From positions 13,159-77,158 of the forward strand of contig DASZHD010000019.1 of the NCBI GenBank assembly GCA_035938175.1: a DNA stretch of 64,000 nucleotides, read 5' to 3'. Positions 34,859-43,414 of this stretch are shown one piece after another. The position numbers and the translations under genes were made by a program. Source of the DNA: DASRDE01 sp035938175. GTDB taxonomy: Bacteria > Vulcanimicrobiota > Vulcanimicrobiia > Vulcanimicrobiales > Vulcanimicrobiaceae. The notes beneath the pieces are model-generated. The model saw nothing but the letters and a program-made list of their open reading frames with translations, was not told the origin of the DNA and made no database searches. Each line of letters begins with the position of its first letter. Position 1 is the stretch's first letter.

Positions 34859-36163
34859 ATGAGAATCGCCACGTCGACGATGTACGACAATCAGACGATC
34901 CAGATCGACAATTTGGTCGCGCAACAGCAGCAGCAAGGCACGGAAGCTTCAACCGGCGTGCAGCTGAACGGCCCGTCGGACGATCCGATGCAGATTGCTA
35001 CGGACCTGCAAGTGCGTACGACGATCGCGCAAGAGAACCAGGCGAACGCAAACATTCAAAACGCGACGACTCAACTGACGACTGTCGACGGCGCAATGTC
35101 GACGCTGACGAGCATCATGCAGAGCGCCCGAGGAATCGCGGTGCAGGCGGCGGGCGGGTTCACCAGCCCGACGCAGCAGAGCGCGCTGGCCAGTCAGGTC
35201 GATTCGCTGCTGCAAGAAGCGATCGGCGTCGCGAATACCAAGTACAACGGCCAGTACGTCTTTGGCGGCACCTCGGGCGGCAGCACGAGCGGTCCGGTTA
35301 CGCCGAACGGGCAGCCGATCTCGTCGGTCACGTTCAACGGCAATTTGAACCAGCAGAACGAAAAGCTGTTCAACGGTCAAAGCCTCAACACGTCCGTGTC
35401 GCTGCAGCAGGCCTTTAATTTTCAATCGCCGGACGGTTCGCCCGACATCTTTCAGACGCTCATAACGCTGCGGGATACGATCCAAAACGGCACCGTTACC
35501 TCGGAGAGCGCAGCGGGCGTCAACAGCCCCAACACCGCGTTCACCGGAGGCGCCGGCGCGCAGGCGATCAACACGGCCGGGATCTTATCCACCGCGCTGA
35601 CGCCCGATGCGAACGGCAACGTCGACATCCAGATCCTTTCGGCGAAGGCGCCCGCCGGCGTCACGATCGCTATTCCGGCGACGGACACGGTTCCGCAAGT
35701 ATTGACGGCAATCAACGCCCAAACGGCCGCAACGGGCGTTACGGCAAGTTTTGACTACCGCCAGCAACGCCTCACGCTGAGTTCCAATGCCGGGAACTTT
35801 TCCGTAACCGACGTCGCCAGCGCCGGCGCTCCAACCCCGGGAAATTTCGTGGAAGCCTTCGGTCTGCAGTCGCAGGCGAATCTGCAAAACGACGTCTCGC
35901 GTCAGCTCGGCGATATCGATCATGCCACGCAGGTAATGCTGAACGCGCGGTCGTCGCTGGGCGGCACGCTGCAGACGCTCAATGCGATCGGGACCGCCAA
36001 CAGTTCACAGGTTGTTAACGATACCAAGGTGCAGTCGGGCATCGAGGATGCCGATATTGCAAAGGTGATATCGCAGTTCTCGCAGACGCAGACGGTCCTT
36101 CAGGCGGCCTATGCGACGACGACGCGCCTCGAGAGCAAGACGCTCTTCGACTATCTTCAGTAG
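34859..36163 (+). CDS. flgL: Flagellar hook-associated protein 3 FlgL
   Basis: The 434-residue flagellin-related junction protein starts MRIATSTMYDNQTIQIDNLV, with the flagellin-like N-terminal coiled coil (EASTGVQLNGPSDDPMQIAT). It ends with the D0 helix QFSQTQTVLQAAYATTTRLE...LFDYLQ, typical of FlgL. It follows flgK by 40 nt containing AAGGA. Confidence 0.95.
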   Translation: MRIATSTMYDNQTIQIDNLVAQQQQQGTEASTGVQLNGPSDDPMQIATDLQVRTTIAQENQANANIQNATTQLTTVDGAMSTLTSIMQSARGIAVQAAGGFTSPTQQSALASQVDSLLQEAIGVANTKYNGQYVFGGTSGGSTSGPVTPNGQPISSVTFNGNLNQQNEKLFNGQSLNTSVSLQQAFNFQSPDGSPDIFQTLITLRDTIQNGTVTSESAAGVNSPNTAFTGGAGAQAINTAGILSTALTPDANGNVDIQILSAKAPAGVTIAIPATDTVPQVLTAINAQTAATGVTASFDYRQQRLTLSSNAGNFSVTDVASAGAPTPGNFVEAFGLQSQANLQNDVSRQLGDIDHATQVMLNARSSLGGTLQTLNAIGTANSSQVVNDTKVQSGIEDADIAKVISQFSQTQTVLQAAYATTTRLESKTLFDYLQ

Positions 36164-36183
36164 AGTAGGAATAAGCCGGAGGA

Positions 36184-36672
36184 ATGGAAATCGCGATGGA
36201 TTCCGCCCAAACCGCGACGATCGAAACAACGCGCTTTGGAGCCGTCACTTTCACCGAGAGCGAGGTGCTCGACTTTCCCTGGGGGATCCCGGGGTTCTCG
36301 AACCTCCACCGGTTTCTGGCCCTCTCGCTGGCCGAGCAGCCGAACTTCGTTTGGCTGCAGTCGGTGGAGGACCCCAAGGTGGCGCTGCCGGCCGCTGACC
36401 CCTGGCAAATCTTCAGCGACTACGAGCCCCGCTTGCCGGTCTACGCTACCGAGACGCTGGAACTGCGCGGTCCCGAGGATTTCACGATACTGTGCGTGGT
36501 GGTGGTCACCAAAGACGCTCAGGAGATGACGATGAATCTGCTGGCGCCCATCGTGGTAAACCTGAAGACCAACCGCGCCCGCCAAGTCATGCTGGAAAAC
36601 TCAAGCTACTCGGTCCGGGCCCCTATTCCGCGCAAGCGCTTAGAGGCGCAAGGCGCGGCGCAACCCGCGTAG
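36184..36672 (+). CDS. fliW: Flagellar assembly factor FliW
   Basis: FliW is the protein antagonist of CsrA and also binds flagellin; free flagellin titrates FliW and so represses its own translation through CsrA. The 162-residue product has the FliW core (DFPWGIPGFSNLHRFLALSL, FVWLQSVEDPKVALPAADPW, MTMNLLAPIVVNLKTNRARQ). GGAGG at 36178-36182 supports ATG 36184. It is adjacent to csrA and fliC, the classic partner-switch arrangement. Confidence 0.95.
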   Translation: MEIAMDSAQTATIETTRFGAVTFTESEVLDFPWGIPGFSNLHRFLALSLAEQPNFVWLQSVEDPKVALPAADPWQIFSDYEPRLPVYATETLELRGPEDFTILCVVVVTKDAQEMTMNLLAPIVVNLKTNRARQVMLENSSYSVRAPIPRKRLEAQGAAQPA

Positions 36673-36686
36673 AAGCAACCGAGTCA

Positions 36687-36724
36687 CGGCGGTCTAGCCC
36701 CGAAGGGTACGCAGCGTACCGCCG
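36687..36724 (+). promoter_or_regulatory. Alternative hairpins in the csrA leader
   Basis: CGGCGGT (36687-36693) can pair with ACCGCCG (36718-36724), while GGTACG (36706-36711) can pair with CGTACC (36715-36720). Both use bases 36718-36720, so they are mutually exclusive. They lie just upstream of AAGGAGG and the csrA start. Confidence 0.45.
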
Positions 36725-36742
36725 ACGCCAAGGAGGGCACCC

Positions 36743-37015
36743 ATGCTTGTCCTGAGCCGTAAAGTCAACCAATCGATCATGGTCGGTGACAACGTTCGAG
36801 TTGTCGTCGTCGCGGTCGATCGCGACCAAGTGAAGCTCGGCATCGAAGCACCCCGCGAAATCGCCGTTCACCGTTCCGAAATTTACGAAGAAATACAGCG
36901 CAGCAATCGCGCCGCCGCCGCCGATTCGGGGGCTGCTCCCGAGCGCACCGGGACCGTGGGCCGCGCCGCATTGACGCCGCGCAAGAAATCTTCAAAGCCC
37001 GAAAAATCGCATTGA
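36743..37015 (+). CDS. csrA: Carbon storage regulator CsrA
   Basis: CsrA dimers bind GGA motifs in mRNA leaders and block ribosome access. Residues 1-55 match the family (MLVLSRKVNQSIMVGDNVRV, VDRDQVKLGIEAPREIAVHR), including the RNA-binding VHR arginine. The 90-residue length exceeds the usual 60-75 because of a basic Ala/Pro/Ser/Lys tail (TPRKKSSKPEKSH). AAGGAGG supports the start. fliC follows 118 nt downstream with its own promoter. Confidence 0.96.
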   Translation: MLVLSRKVNQSIMVGDNVRVVVVAVDRDQVKLGIEAPREIAVHRSEIYEEIQRSNRAAAADSGAAPERTGTVGRAALTPRKKSSKPEKSH

Positions 37016-37036
37016 GCGGTTTTCCGGCAGAACCGC

Positions 37037-37063
37037 TAAAGTCGCAGGCGCACGCGCCGATAC
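37037..37063 (+). promoter_or_regulatory. FliA (sigma-28)-type promoter for fliC
   Basis: TAAAGTCG and GCCGATAC are spaced by exactly 11 nt, an excellent match to TAAAGTTT-N11-GCCGATAA. The expected start is near 37070, giving a leader of about 64 nt. fliC is the archetypal sigma-28 target in many bacteria. Confidence 0.85.
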
Positions 37064-37073
37064 CGTAAACGAA

Positions 37074-37130
37074 GGGCGATAGGACGTCGCCCCTCGACTA
37101 GTCAGCTCACACAGCTGTGATCATGGAGGA
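37074..37130 (+). promoter_or_regulatory. CsrA-type binding region in the fliC leader
   Basis: A hairpin GGGCGA (37074-37079)/TCGCCC (37087-37092) presents TAGGACG in its loop. The bases ATAGGACGT around it match the CsrA consensus (A)CARGGAUGU at the key GGA. A second GGA lies in GGAGG (37125-37129), the ribosome-binding site, preceded by a small TCACA/TGTGA hairpin (37107-37120). Two GGA sites, one over the Shine-Dalgarno, are the arrangement of the B. subtilis hag leader. Confidence 0.65.
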
Positions 37131-37133
37131 AAA

Positions 37134-38360
37134 ATGGCAGGTCTGAGTATTGCCAACAACCTGTTGGCAAATCAAGTCCAGTACAATCTGGACAAAAATC
37201 AATCGGCGTTACAGAACACGGTAACGCAGCTCTCGAGCGGTCTTCGCATCAACACCGCGGCGGACGATCCGTCCGGTCTGGCGATCGCAACGAACCTGCA
37301 GACGCAGGTCGATGCTTTCAGCACCGCATCGCAAAACGTTCAGAACGCGAACAACGCCGCGCAAGTCGCCCTCGGCGCGCTTTCGACGGAAACGGACATT
37401 CTGCAACGTATCCGCAGCCTCGCGGTTGAGGCTTCGAGCAGCGTGAACAGCCCGGCTGACACGCAAAACCTGCAGGCTGAAGTCAACCAGCTGGTTACCG
37501 AAGTCGACCGTATCGCCCAGAACACCAACTTCAACGGCGCGCCGCTTCTCGACGGCAGCCACTCCGGCTTCCAGGCGTACCAAAACGCGTCGTTCAACAT
37601 CACGTCGAATGCCGTGCTGGCGCAGGCCGGCGCGACGGTCGGCTCGGGCAACCTGGTTGCCAGCGTCGGCACGACCGCGAACTTCAACACGTCGAACGCC
37701 GGTGCGGTCGACGGCACGATCGAACTCCAAGTCATCAACGTCAACAGCACGACCGTTCAGGTGCAGGCGTCGTTCTTCTCGAGCAGCAACAGCTCGACGT
37801 CGGCGGCCGCCAAAGTCTATGTTCCGATCAACGCCAACGGCACGATCAGCATCGACGGCCTGAACATCACCGTCGGTAACGTGACGCTGGCCGACGCCGG
37901 CACGACCTCGTTCATCAAGGTCAGCCAGGCCGTCGCGGCTTCGAGTTCGCCCGCGGGTCCGTTCACGGTGCAATCCGGTGCGGACGAAGGCGACACGGTG
38001 CAGATCGGCATCCAAGCGACGAACGCGCAAACGCTGCGTATCTCCAACATCCAGTTGGCGAACACGGCAGCCGGCGTACTGTCCTCGGAAGACGCGATCG
38101 GCCAGGTCGACAACGCGCTGCAGACGATTCTGAGCCAGCAGGCACAACTCGGCGCAGTCATCGTTCGACTCAACGAAGACTCGAGCAACGACAACGTCGC
38201 GGGCGTGAACCTGCAAGCCTCCGAATCGGCGATTCGCGACCTCAACGTCGGTCAAGCGACGACCGAGTTCACGAAGCTCCAGGTCCTGGTGCAAGTCGGC
38301 ACCTCGGTCTTGGCGCAATCGAACGCGAACGCGCAATCGGTTCTCGGCCTGTTCCGCTAA
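37134..38360 (+). CDS. fliC: Flagellin FliC
   Basis: The 408-residue filament protein has conserved D0/D1 N-terminus (LDKNQSALQNTVTQLSSGLR, INTAADDPSGLAIATNLQTQ) and C-terminus (VGTSVLAQSNANAQSVLGLF). The central part, about residues 140-300, is Ser/Thr/Asn-rich and variable, as expected for a surface-exposed and possibly glycosylated domain. It is the only flagellin gene in the window. It is transcribed from a sigma-28-type promoter and ends at a strong terminator. Confidence 0.97.
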   Translation: MAGLSIANNLLANQVQYNLDKNQSALQNTVTQLSSGLRINTAADDPSGLAIATNLQTQVDAFSTASQNVQNANNAAQVALGALSTETDILQRIRSLAVEASSSVNSPADTQNLQAEVNQLVTEVDRIAQNTNFNGAPLLDGSHSGFQAYQNASFNITSNAVLAQAGATVGSGNLVASVGTTANFNTSNAGAVDGTIELQVINVNSTTVQVQASFFSSSNSSTSAAAKVYVPINANGTISIDGLNITVGNVTLADAGTTSFIKVSQAVAASSSPAGPFTVQSGADEGDTVQIGIQATNAQTLRISNIQLANTAAGVLSSEDAIGQVDNALQTILSQQAQLGAVIVRLNEDSSNDNVAGVNLQASESAIRDLNVGQATTEFTKLQVLVQVGTSVLAQSNANAQSVLGLFR

Positions 38361-38378
38361 AACAGGTCCGTGGAATAG

Positions 38379-38414
38379 AAAAGCCCTCGTTTCGACGGGG
38401 GCTTTTCGCTTTTT
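38379..38414 (+). terminator. Rho-independent terminator after fliC
   Basis: AAAAGCCCTCG (38379-38389) pairs with CGGGGGCTTTT (38396-38406), with one G-U pair and a 6-nt loop. TTTTT follows at 38410-38414. It lies 18 nt after the fliC stop. Confidence 0.85.
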
Positions 38415-38416
38415 CG

Positions 38417-38600
38417 GTCATGGTGAGGAATCGAACCACCCCGAGGCATCGAGGGGTGTTTGCGGGCAGGCGCCTTGTCATGGTGAGGAATCGAACCACC
38501 CCGAGGCATCGAGGGGTGTTTGGCGGAAGGCGGTCCCTTCGATACCTCAGAGTCCTTCGATACCTCAGGATGACGAAGACCTTCGATGCCTCAGGATGAC
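38417..38600. repeat. Intergenic palindromic repeat cluster, copy C
   Basis: The 315-bp gap between fliC and the next gene contains the terminator and then two direct copies of a unit beginning GTCATGGTGAGGAATCGAAC (38417-38440, 38477-38500), each followed by the same CCCGAGGCATCGAGGGGTGT extension. Two inverted CC-type copies follow (38551-38574 and 38579-38600). No coding sequence is visible. Confidence 0.85.
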
Positions 38601-38639
38601 GGGGTGCCCTATGCTTTACACCCCCGTAAAGAATCCGGC

Positions 38640-38667
38640 TAACCAACCGTAAACGCCTCGCCGATTA
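38640..38667 (+). promoter_or_regulatory. FliA-type promoter for GT2-TPR gene, leaderless
   Basis: TAACCAAC (38640-38647) and GCCGATTA (38660-38667) are separated by 12 nt. Eight nt then lead directly to the ATG at 38676, so the predicted transcription start coincides with the start codon. No Shine-Dalgarno is present. Confidence 0.6.
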
Positions 38668-38675
38668 TCATACCG

Positions 38676-40751
38676 ATGCCCTTACGCGTAATCGCCCGGC
38701 GCCAAGCCCCGGCGGTCAATCCCGCGCCGAGCCCGGCGCTGTTCGGTTTGCCGCAGCCTCCGCCGGGATGGCCGCAACGTCCGGCGGGCATCAGCCTGTG
38801 CATGATCGTGAAAAACGAAGAGCGCTTTCTGGAGCAATGCTTGCGCAGCGTAGCGGACGTCGTCGACGAAATCAACATCGTCGATACCGGGTCGACCGAT
38901 GCGACCGTCGCCATTGCCGAACGCTTCGGGGCGCGCATCGAGCACCGCGAATGGCGCAACGATTTCGGATGGGCGCGAAACGAGGCGCTCAAGATGGCGA
39001 CAAAGCGCTGGGTCCTGCAGTTGGATGCCGACGAAGAGCTCTCGCCGGAATCGAAAGAGCAACTCCGCGCGCTGAAAAGCGTCCCCGCGCACTTGCAAGG
39101 CCTGTGGATCCGCTGCGTCAATGCCTCGGACAAATACCGCGGCGGCGGAAACGTGTCTCACGCGATCGTGCGCATTTTCCCGAACAACGAGCGCATCCGC
39201 TTTTACGGCGCGATACACGAGTTCCCGAGTTTGGACGGCTCGCACCTCACGCTTTCGGCGAATTCGACGGCGATCAAGATCGTCCATCACGGCTACCTGA
39301 ACGCAATCGTCGACGATCGCGGCAAGTACGCGCGCAACATGGAAATCGTCGAGAGCGAAGTTGCCGCAAATCCGGAAGAGTCGTTCAACTGGTACAACTA
39401 CGGAATGACGGCCTTTCTCGGCGGCGACATGGAGCGCGGCGTAAAGGGCTTCCAGCGCATGTGGGAACTTTGCCGCAAGCACGGCATGCGGGGCTTCACG
39501 CCCAACGGGCTGCAGACGCTCGCCGATATCTACACCGAGCACCTGCATCAGCCGGAAACCGGTTTGCAGTACGCGACCGAATGTCTCAAACTCGCGCCGC
39601 GCTATGCGAACGCGCACTTTTCCGCCGGAAAGGCGCTGGTGGAACTGAAGCGCTTCGACGAAGCGCGGAAAATGTACGAAGCGGCAATTGCGGACGCGGA
39701 GTTCATCGATCGCCAGTACATCGTGGACGACGAAGTGCCGCGCTGGAAAGCGCAGTGCGAAATCGGGTCCACCTACGTCGCCGAAGGCAACGACGCCAAA
39801 GCGATCGAGTGGTTCGAACGCGGGCTGCAAAACCGTCCGAAAGTGGAACCGCTGCGGATCAACTATGCCAAGTCGCTCGAACGCGTGGGCCGTTTCGACG
39901 AAGCAGAGAAGGCGTACCGCGGCGTTTACGAAGACTTCGGCGGCGAGCAACCGTCGCTGGAATACGTCAATTATTTGCTGCGGCGGCACAAAGAGCGCGA
40001 AGCGCTCGCGATCATCGAGCGCGAGCACGCTTCACTCAGCCCGGCGGTCGCGGCTCAGATGCTCGTGGCCGGCGCGATCGTCACGCAGCGCAACGGTCTG
40101 GGCGACGGCGTTTCGCTGTTGACTGCGGCGCGCGAACGCGACCCGGAGAATCCCGATGCCGCCGCAATGTTGGAAGCGGCATACAAGCAATCCGGAGATA
40201 CCGGTGCGGTTGCGAAACTCCAGGAGGAAGAGCTGCGCTTCGAGCCGCAGGCGCCCGCGCAGTTTCTGCGCCGCTTCAACATCTTGATGCAGGCGAACCG
40301 TCACGAGGATGCGCTTTCGTACGCGCGCCGCGGTTTAGACGTCGATCCTGCGGATGCGCGCTTGAAGTACAGCGCCGCCATCGCGTGTGCCAACCTCGGA
40401 CGCAAAGAAGAAGCGGTGGAATACGTGCGCAGCATCACGCCCTCGGACGGCGATGTTTTCCCGCTCGCTGCGTACTTGCAGGGGGCGGTTCTTCGCGAGT
40501 TGGGCCGTACGGCCGAGGCGCTTACGGTGTTGAAGTGTTTGCTCGCAGCGGATCCGAGGCACGTCGACGGCATCGCACTGTATGCTTCCGTGCTGGAATC
40601 GCTCGGTCATACGGCTGAGGCCGAAGCAGTGCTGCGCAACGCGCTGCCGTTCGGGAAGCACCGCATCGCTGCGGACCTCTCGAATTTGTACGTGCGCGCC
40701 GGCCGGCTGCAGGAAGCAAAAGACGTCGCGACGGCGGCGCTTGCGTTGTGA
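38676..40751 (+). CDS. Family 2 glycosyltransferase with C-terminal TPR repeats
   Basis: Residues about 45-270 are a GT-A glycosyltransferase (ISLCMIVKNEERFLEQCLRS, the DTGSTDAT nucleotide-sugar motif, LQLDADEE metal site, and YGAIHEFP). About 400 residues of TPR-like repeats follow (FSAGKALVELKRFDEARKMY, INYAKSLERVGRFDEAEKAY). GT2-TPR proteins of this type are found next to flagellin genes and are thought to bind the acceptor protein. The position, 316 nt after fliC, and its FliA-like promoter suggest flagellin glycosylation. The sugar is unknown. Confidence 0.85.
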   Translation: MPLRVIARRQAPAVNPAPSPALFGLPQPPPGWPQRPAGISLCMIVKNEERFLEQCLRSVADVVDEINIVDTGSTDATVAIAERFGARIEHREWRNDFGWARNEALKMATKRWVLQLDADEELSPESKEQLRALKSVPAHLQGLWIRCVNASDKYRGGGNVSHAIVRIFPNNERIRFYGAIHEFPSLDGSHLTLSANSTAIKIVHHGYLNAIVDDRGKYARNMEIVESEVAANPEESFNWYNYGMTAFLGGDMERGVKGFQRMWELCRKHGMRGFTPNGLQTLADIYTEHLHQPETGLQYATECLKLAPRYANAHFSAGKALVELKRFDEARKMYEAAIADAEFIDRQYIVDDEVPRWKAQCEIGSTYVAEGNDAKAIEWFERGLQNRPKVEPLRINYAKSLERVGRFDEAEKAYRGVYEDFGGEQPSLEYVNYLLRRHKEREALAIIEREHASLSPAVAAQMLVAGAIVTQRNGLGDGVSLLTAARERDPENPDAAAMLEAAYKQSGDTGAVAKLQEEELRFEPQAPAQFLRRFNILMQANRHEDALSYARRGLDVDPADARLKYSAAIACANLGRKEEAVEYVRSITPSDGDVFPLAAYLQGAVLRELGRTAEALTVLKCLLAADPRHVDGIALYASVLESLGHTAEAEAVLRNALPFGKHRIAADLSNLYVRAGRLQEAKDVATAALAL

Positions 40752-43414
40752 GCGGGGAAGCAGTGCTGGATTATTCGATCATCATCCCGGTTTTCAACAA
40801 GGCCGCATTGACGCAGCATTGTTTGCGCACGCTGCCCCCAACGCTGGAGGGTTGCGGCGAAGGCGAAGTCATCGTCATCGACAACGCCAGCTCCGACGAA
40901 ACGCCCCAGATGCTGGCGGAGTTTCCGTGGGTTCGCGTCGTTCGCAACGAAACGAACCTGGGATTCGCCGGCGCGAATAATCAAGGCGCTCGTCTGGCAC
41001 GCGGCCGTTTTCTGATCCTGCTGAACAACGACACGGAAGCCCGCCCGGGCTGGCTCGCGCGCATGCTCGCCGCGGCACAGGATCCGTCGGTCGGCGTCGT
41101 GGGAGCGCGCTTGTTGTATCCGAACGGCACGCTGCAGCACGCCGGCGTCACTTCGTACGCTAATCGTTTCGGCAGCGTCGGCTTCGTGCCGGTGCACGAC
41201 ATGCATCAATACCCGGCGAACTTCCCGTATGCAAATCAAGCGCATGATTTGCAACTCGTAACCGGTGCTTGTCTCCTCACGCCGCGGGATCTGTATCTCG
41301 AACTGGGCGGCTTGGACGAAGCGTATTGGAACGGCTACGAAGATATGGATTACTGCCTGCAAGTCCGCCGGCGCGGGCTTCGCGTAGTATACGAAGGCCG
41401 GGCCGAACTGGTTCACTATGAATCGCAATCCGGAACGCAGCGTTTCCGGAAGGTCGCCTGGAACTGCGATTTGCTTGCGCGCCGTTGGAACGGCAGTGCA
41501 GACTGCGACGGCGACCGCGAACTGCTAAGGCGCGGTTACAGCCGCCGGGAAGTTCGCTTGGCGCGCGGCAACTATTACTGCGAGTCCGTTCCGCACCCGG
41601 CGGTCACTATCGTCCTTCACGGTCCCGCCGAACGCGCGAACCAAGAAGAATTCACGCGATCGCTGCGTGCGAATCGCGTACCCATTGACGGTGTGATGTA
41701 TGCCGGTGAAGGCGCGGAAGCAATCGCGCAGGCGCGCCGGCAGATGCGAAAACGCGGAAACCGCTACGTTGCCTTCGTCGATACGCGCTGCACGCTGCGC
41801 GACGGCTGGCTTGACGAGCTGGCGCTTGAAGTGGAGTTTGCTTGGAATTGCGGCGCCGCCGCGTACGCGCCTGAAGCTGCTGGGGGAGTGCTTTATTCTG
41901 CCGACGCGCGATGCACGCTCGTTTCGCTGCGCAAATATCCGGCGCATCACCGGCTTGCCGGCGCGGATTCTTTGAACGCGTCGCTGTGCGACTTTTTGGA
42001 GCGCGGCCTGGACCTGGCGATCGCGACGCGCCCCGCCGTTGCGCCGCTTGCGGATCTTCCCGCGCCCGATGCGCCGCTCGTGGAAAAGCTTACCGCCGGT
42101 ATCGATGAAATCGAGCAGCGTCTTCGTCGTGCACCGCGCCGGCAGCGCGGCTTGGTTTCCATCGTTATGCTCAGTTGGAACGCCGTCGACTTTACGAAAA
42201 TGGCGTTGGATTCAATCCGCCGGCATACGAGCGGGCCGTACGAAGTGATTATCGTGGACAACGGCTCCAAACCCGAGACGGTGGAGTGGCTGCGCACCCA
42301 GCAAGACGTTCACGTTATCTACAACGAAACGAATCGCGGCTATGCGGGAGGCAACAATCAAGCGATAGCAGCCGCGCGCGGCGAGTATGTCGTTCTTTTG
42401 AACAACGACGTGATCGTGACGGAAGGGTGGCTCGACGGATTACTTGCCGCGTTCGACCGTATTCCCGGCCTGGGCGTCTCCGCTCCGCGAAGCAACAAGA
42501 TTGCCGGAGATCAGCTCGTCAGCGATGCACAATACACCGGCGCCGAAGGCTTGCACGAGTTTGCACGCGTGCGGTCCGAACGGTACCGTGGTCAGGGATA
42601 TTTGACCGATCGTGCCATCGGATTGTGTCTGTGCATCGACCGCCGCGTCATCGAAGAAGTCGGGGGGCTGGACGAACGATTCGGACTCGGCAATTTCGAA
42701 GACGACGATTACTCAATCCGCGTTCGCGCAGCGGGATACAAGATGTACGTCTGCGACGACGTCTTCATCCATCACTTCGGCTCGCAAAGCTTTGCCGCCA
42801 ACAAGGTCGACTACGCCGCGACGATGCGTACGAACTGGGCGAAGTTTTCGAAAAAATGGGGATTCCCGGCGGCGTATCCGGAGAACGGCTATGACATCCG
42901 GCCGGCGATCGCGCGCGGCTTCGACCCGGATGTCCACTACTTCGCGCTTCCAGCGCCACCCGCTCGTGCCGGAGCCGATAACGCGGCAGTACACGACGCG
43001 GTCGGCGACGACGCGGCGCTCTATTCGAACGATCGTCAGTTGGTCATCGCGGCAGTCGTGCGTTCGGAACGCGATTGGAACAACGTCGGCGCCTTCATCC
43101 GCCGCTACGTAAGCGCATTCTCGGTGCAGGATCGCACGCTGCTGACGATCGCCGCAGCCGGCGAACTCGACGCGACAACGCTCGGCCGGCGTATCGAACG
43201 GGCGTTGGAAAAGCTGAAACTCTCGCCGGAGTCGATTCCGGATCTCTTCGTCAGCGACGAAGACTCGCTGGATCGCTGGACGAGCGCGCTCGGCGCCGGC
43301 CGCGTGTACCGGCTGGATGCATCCGGAGACGATCCGTTCGATCGGTTGCCCGAGCTGGCACAGCGCAGTCCCAGCGCTTTACGACGGCTCGTGGCGCAGG
43401 AGGGCGCGGCATGA
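40748..43414 (+). CDS. Bi-domain family 2 glycosyltransferase
   Basis: The 888-residue protein contains two complete GT2 domains. The first (about residues 9-240) has SIIIPVFNKAALTQHCLRTL, VIDNASSDETP, LLNNDTEARPGWLARML and GLDEAYWNGYEDMDYCLQVR. The second (about 470-700) has IVMLSWNAVDFTKMALDSIR, VDNGSKPETV, LLNNDVIVTEGWLDGLL and GLDERFGLGNFEDDDYSIRV. A GT-B-like C-terminal remnant may follow. It probably adds two sugars sequentially or polymerises a glycan. GTG 40748 overlaps the previous stop (GTGA). Confidence 0.88.
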   Translation: MSGEAVLDYSIIIPVFNKAALTQHCLRTLPPTLEGCGEGEVIVIDNASSDETPQMLAEFPWVRVVRNETNLGFAGANNQGARLARGRFLILLNNDTEARPGWLARMLAAAQDPSVGVVGARLLYPNGTLQHAGVTSYANRFGSVGFVPVHDMHQYPANFPYANQAHDLQLVTGACLLTPRDLYLELGGLDEAYWNGYEDMDYCLQVRRRGLRVVYEGRAELVHYESQSGTQRFRKVAWNCDLLARRWNGSADCDGDRELLRRGYSRREVRLARGNYYCESVPHPAVTIVLHGPAERANQEEFTRSLRANRVPIDGVMYAGEGAEAIAQARRQMRKRGNRYVAFVDTRCTLRDGWLDELALEVEFAWNCGAAAYAPEAAGGVLYSADARCTLVSLRKYPAHHRLAGADSLNASLCDFLERGLDLAIATRPAVAPLADLPAPDAPLVEKLTAGIDEIEQRLRRAPRRQRGLVSIVMLSWNAVDFTKMALDSIRRHTSGPYEVIIVDNGSKPETVEWLRTQQDVHVIYNETNRGYAGGNNQAIAAARGEYVVLLNNDVIVTEGWLDGLLAAFDRIPGLGVSAPRSNKIAGDQLVSDAQYTGAEGLHEFARVRSERYRGQGYLTDRAIGLCLCIDRRVIEEVGGLDERFGLGNFEDDDYSIRVRAAGYKMYVCDDVFIHHFGSQSFAANKVDYAATMRTNWAKFSKKWGFPAAYPENGYDIRPAIARGFDPDVHYFALPAPPARAGADNAAVHDAVGDDAALYSNDRQLVIAAVVRSERDWNNVGAFIRRYVSAFSVQDRTLLTIAAAGELDATTLGRRIERALEKLKLSPESIPDLFVSDEDSLDRWTSALGAGRVYRLDASGDDPFDRLPELAQRSPSALRRLVAQEGAA

